From the NCBI GenBank assembly GCA_024276075.1, contig JAJRXX010000055.1, positions 1 to 64,000 on the forward strand: a DNA stretch of 64,000 bases, written 5' to 3'. Both the position numbers and the translations under genes were made by a program. Below are positions 62,042-64,000 of the stretch, one piece after another. This DNA comes from Planctomycetota bacterium (GTDB lineage Bacteria; Planctomycetota; Phycisphaerae; Phycisphaerales; Phycisphaeraceae). How positions within the stretch are numbered: position 1 is the first letter of the stretch; each line of letters starts with the position of its first letter. The notes under the pieces were generated by a model, which did no database searches, was not told the origin of the DNA, and was given only the letters and a program-made list of their open reading frames with translations.

Positions 62042-63088
62042 ATGGTCAACCCTCATGTGGCGATTATCGGTGCCGGCCCCATCGGCCTCGAACTAGCCGT
62101 CGCGCTCAAGCGAGCCCGCGTCGATTACACCCACCTCGAAGCAGGACAGATCGCACAGACCGTCGATCGCTACCCCAAGATGACTCGGTTCTTCAGCTCA
62201 CCCGAGCGTATCGCCATCGCAGGCGTACCCCTGCAAACACCCGATCAGGCCAAAGCCACACGAGAGCAGTACCTCGACTACCTCCGTGGCATCGTGACTC
62301 AGTTTGACCTTGATGTCCACACCTACGAGCGTGTTACCAAGATCGACCAGGAAGACAGCCAATTCACGCTCCACACCGACCGTCAAGGCGTCGTCACCAG
62401 GTACTCAGCCACGCACGTCGTCCTGGCGGTCGGTGATATGGCGTTCCCAAGGCTGCTGCACGTCCCCGGCGAGGACCTGAGCCACGTCAGTCACTACTTC
62501 GATGAGCCGCACCGTTACTTCCGCAAACGTCTGTTCATCGTTGGCGGAAAAAACTCCGCTGTCGAAGCCGCTCTCCGGTGCCACCACGCCGGCGCCACCG
62601 TGTCGATGAGCTATCGCGGGGACCGATTCGATCCCGAGCGGATCAAGTATTGGCTATTGCCCGAGCTTGAGTCATTAATCAAGGTCGGCCAAATCGCCTT
62701 TTATCCCAACACCATCCCCGCAGCCATGACACCCACGCACGTCGATCTCTCACCAGCTCCGGGACTGATCGGCGATTCCATACAGGTCGAAGCGGACTTT
62801 GTCCTCCTATTAACCGGGTACGTCATGGACGCCACACTCTTCAAGATGCTGGGCGTCGAACTCGTCGGAGGCAATCAAGCGCCAGCCCACGACCCCCAGA
62901 CCATGCAGACCAACGTCCCCAATGTATTCGTCGCTGGTACTGCCGCAGCGGGCACCCAGGAGACGTTTAAGCTCTTTATCGAAAATTGCCACGCCCATGT
63001 CCCTCGCATCGTCGCCACCATCACGGGCCACCCTTGCGATACACCCGACATCATTGATACCCACGATGGCCAAGCTCCGGAGAGCTAA
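62042..63088 (+). CDS. YpdA-like FAD-dependent reductase
   Basis: The 348-residue flavoprotein has the FAD-binding motif VAIIGAGPIGLELAVALKRA at the start, the YPKMTRFFSSPERIAIAGVPLQTPDQAKATREQYLDYLRGIV stretch characteristic of YpdA/bacillithiol-disulfide reductases, a second nucleotide loop RLFIVGGKNSAVEAALRCHHAG (NAD(P)H) and the C-terminal VFVAGTAAAGTQETFKLFIENC. It lacks the CxxC pair of thioredoxin reductases, as expected for this group. It may reduce bacillithiol or a related low-molecular-weight disulfide; the substrate in this organism is unknown. Start ATG at 62042. Confidence 0.88.
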   Translation: MVNPHVAIIGAGPIGLELAVALKRARVDYTHLEAGQIAQTVDRYPKMTRFFSSPERIAIAGVPLQTPDQAKATREQYLDYLRGIVTQFDLDVHTYERVTKIDQEDSQFTLHTDRQGVVTRYSATHVVLAVGDMAFPRLLHVPGEDLSHVSHYFDEPHRYFRKRLFIVGGKNSAVEAALRCHHAGATVSMSYRGDRFDPERIKYWLLPELESLIKVGQIAFYPNTIPAAMTPTHVDLSPAPGLIGDSIQVEADFVLLLTGYVMDATLFKMLGVELVGGNQAPAHDPQTMQTNVPNVFVAGTAAAGTQETFKLFIENCHAHVPRIVATITGHPCDTPDIIDTHDGQAPES

Positions 63089-63125
63089 AGCGGTTTAGCT
63101 TGCACAACGAGCCGCGACCGTCAGG

Positions 63126-63285
63126 ATATTATGCACGTATCACACGGGAATAGTTCTCAAGGAACGGGGGTGGCACTGGTTGCTTGCAACCAGTGAGTCA
63201 CGACTGGCCCAACCACAGCTTGCAAGCAAACCGTGATTGACGCAAGAGGTTACAAAAAGAGGTTACAAAAATTGGTGCATAATGT
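63126..63285 (+). mobile_element. 160-bp miniature element with 8-bp target duplication, inserted in an R6 repeat
   Basis: Ends ATATTATGCAC and GTGCATAATGT are inverted repeats with one mismatch. The sequence CCGTCAGG is repeated at 63118-63125 and 63286-63293. Without insert and one duplicate, the flanks restore the R6 unit GAGCCGCGACCGTCAGGGAG. The core holds an R5-like hairpin (GGTGGCACTGGTTGCTTGC) and a GAGGTTACAAAAA direct repeat. Not assigned to an IS family. Confidence 0.8.
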
Positions 63286-63375
63286 CCGTCAGGGAGCGGG
63301 CCGGTTATTCCGCTTGCTGTTCGATTTACGCTGCTCGCCCGACGCTCGCCATTTCCACAGCACGCACGCTACCCT

Positions 63376-63381
63376 ATGCTC
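63376..63381 (+). promoter_or_regulatory. -10-like TATGCT 8 bases before lpxB start
   Basis: TATGCT, CATAGCCC, then GTG at 63390. Weaker box than in the other leaderless candidates. Confidence 0.3.
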
Positions 63382-63389
63382 ATAGCCCG

Positions 63390-64000
63390 TGCCTGATAGC
63401 CCAAACATCCTGTTCACTGCCTTCGAGCCTAGCGGCGATGCGTTGGCCGCGCCGATGATCCAGCGCCTCCTCCAGCTCAGGCCCGACCTTAACATCCACG
63501 CCTTCGGTGGGCCGAAGATGCGCGACGCCGGTGCGCGACTGATCGATACCACCACCGAACACGCAGCGATGCTCCTGGGTGCCGCATCCCAGATCATGTC
63601 GCACCGCCGCCGTTTGCATCGACTCGACGATTGGCTCGCCGACCATCAGATCGCCGCTCTGGTCCCTGTCGACAGCCCAGCCGCCAATTGGTCTATTTGC
63701 AAGCTCGTCCGCCGCACACAGCCCGACGCCAAGATCGTCCACCTCGCCGCACCCCAGCTATGGGCCTGGGCACCGTGGCGCATTAATAAGCTCCGACGTC
63801 TCACCGATCACGTCCTGTGCTTATTACCGTTTGAGCAGGATTGGTTTACCCACCGCCGTGTTCCCGCCACCTTCGTGGGCCACCCCCTGTTTGACCCATC
63901 GCTGTCACACGCCGACAACGCACAGGTTCTGTTCTCGGACGGTCAGCCTCGCCTCGCGCTCCTGCCAGGCTCACGCGCCGGTGAGATACGCGCTAATTGG
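63390..64000 (+). CDS. lpxB: Lipid-A-disaccharide synthase, 5' part
   Basis: From the GTG at 63390 the frame stays open to the window end (203 residues; the gene continues outside). LpxB joins UDP-2,3-diacylglucosamine and lipid X to make the lipid A disaccharide at the inner membrane. Seen are NILFTAFEPSGDALAAPMI (family motif GEPSGD, here FEPSGD), IHAFGGPKMRDAG, VHLAAPQLWAWAPWRINKLR (AP..WAW..R), HVLCLLPFEQDWF, FVGHPLFDPS and LALLPGSRAGEI. All fit the family. Confidence 0.93.

Overview
This 64 kb window looks like a chromosome segment of a planctomycete, most likely a Phycisphaerae-type bacterium. The evidence is an exported giant protein with the planctomycete N-terminal signature LEPRVLLSA, a PEP-CTERM protein, dockerin-like GDANLD...DADLSLLLTNFG repeats in both of those proteins, and a full Gram-negative envelope gene set (waaA/kdtA, lpxB, a giant LptC/LptA-like protein, ExbD and a TonB-like protein). 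GC is high in the core genes and visibly lower in a few accessory patches (about 27.62-28.94 kb, 32.22-32.48 kb inside glyS, 35.6-37.7 kb).

Layout. 0-3 kb: two tandem secreted beta-propeller paralogues, then rpmI and rplT. 3-9 kb: guaA, an unknown membrane protein, aroB, exbD, a TonB-like gene and a zinc-finger protein. 9-24.6 kb: proB, waaA diverging from metG, a 1278-residue LptC/LptA-like protein, phosphomannomutase, glnA, topA, miaA. 24.8-33.5 kb: acnA, an AT-rich two-gene cassette ending in a DUF488 protein, a degenerate HD-GYP protein, an ArsS-like radical SAM enzyme, glyS. 34-43.2 kb: an HDOD-GGDEF protein with a degenerate active site, a small accessory patch with a broken IS1595-type transposase, an SH3b protein, a lone MshEN-like protein, ruvX, manC, ferredoxin plus ferritin-like protein. 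43.2-43.85 kb: a pile of nested miniature elements. 43.85-57.3 kb: a Bax-inhibitor-1 family membrane protein, an acidic protein with repeated DALL motifs, rsmE, a chlorite-dismutase/HemQ-like protein, a UDP-sugar pyrophosphorylase, a YjbQ-like protein, rplU, a YcfL-like lipoprotein, a small secreted protein behind a sigma-54 promoter, a TPR/OGT-like protein, tRNA-Leu(CAA), the PEP-CTERM protein and a TIGR03032 protein. 57.5-64 kb: the LEPRVLLSA/FG-GAP protein, a GT1-type glycosyltransferase, a YpdA-like reductase and the start of lpxB.

Most genes are ordinary housekeeping genes in short or single-gene units. What stands out lies between and around them. First, the window is full of small non-coding mobile elements. 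Four copies of a 101-bp element are identical and each is flanked by TA. Related TA-flanked families are nested inside one another three deep. Two other elements have clean 8-bp and 9-bp target duplications. Several TA-flanked elements sit exactly in stop codons and rebuild them (guaA, rplT, metG, the HDOD-GGDEF gene, the DALL-motif gene). Second, at least nine genes have a -10 box 6-8 bases upstream of the start codon and no Shine-Dalgarno sequence, which points to widespread leaderless transcription; other genes have textbook AAGGAG sites. No CRISPR array, prophage or rRNA operon was seen.
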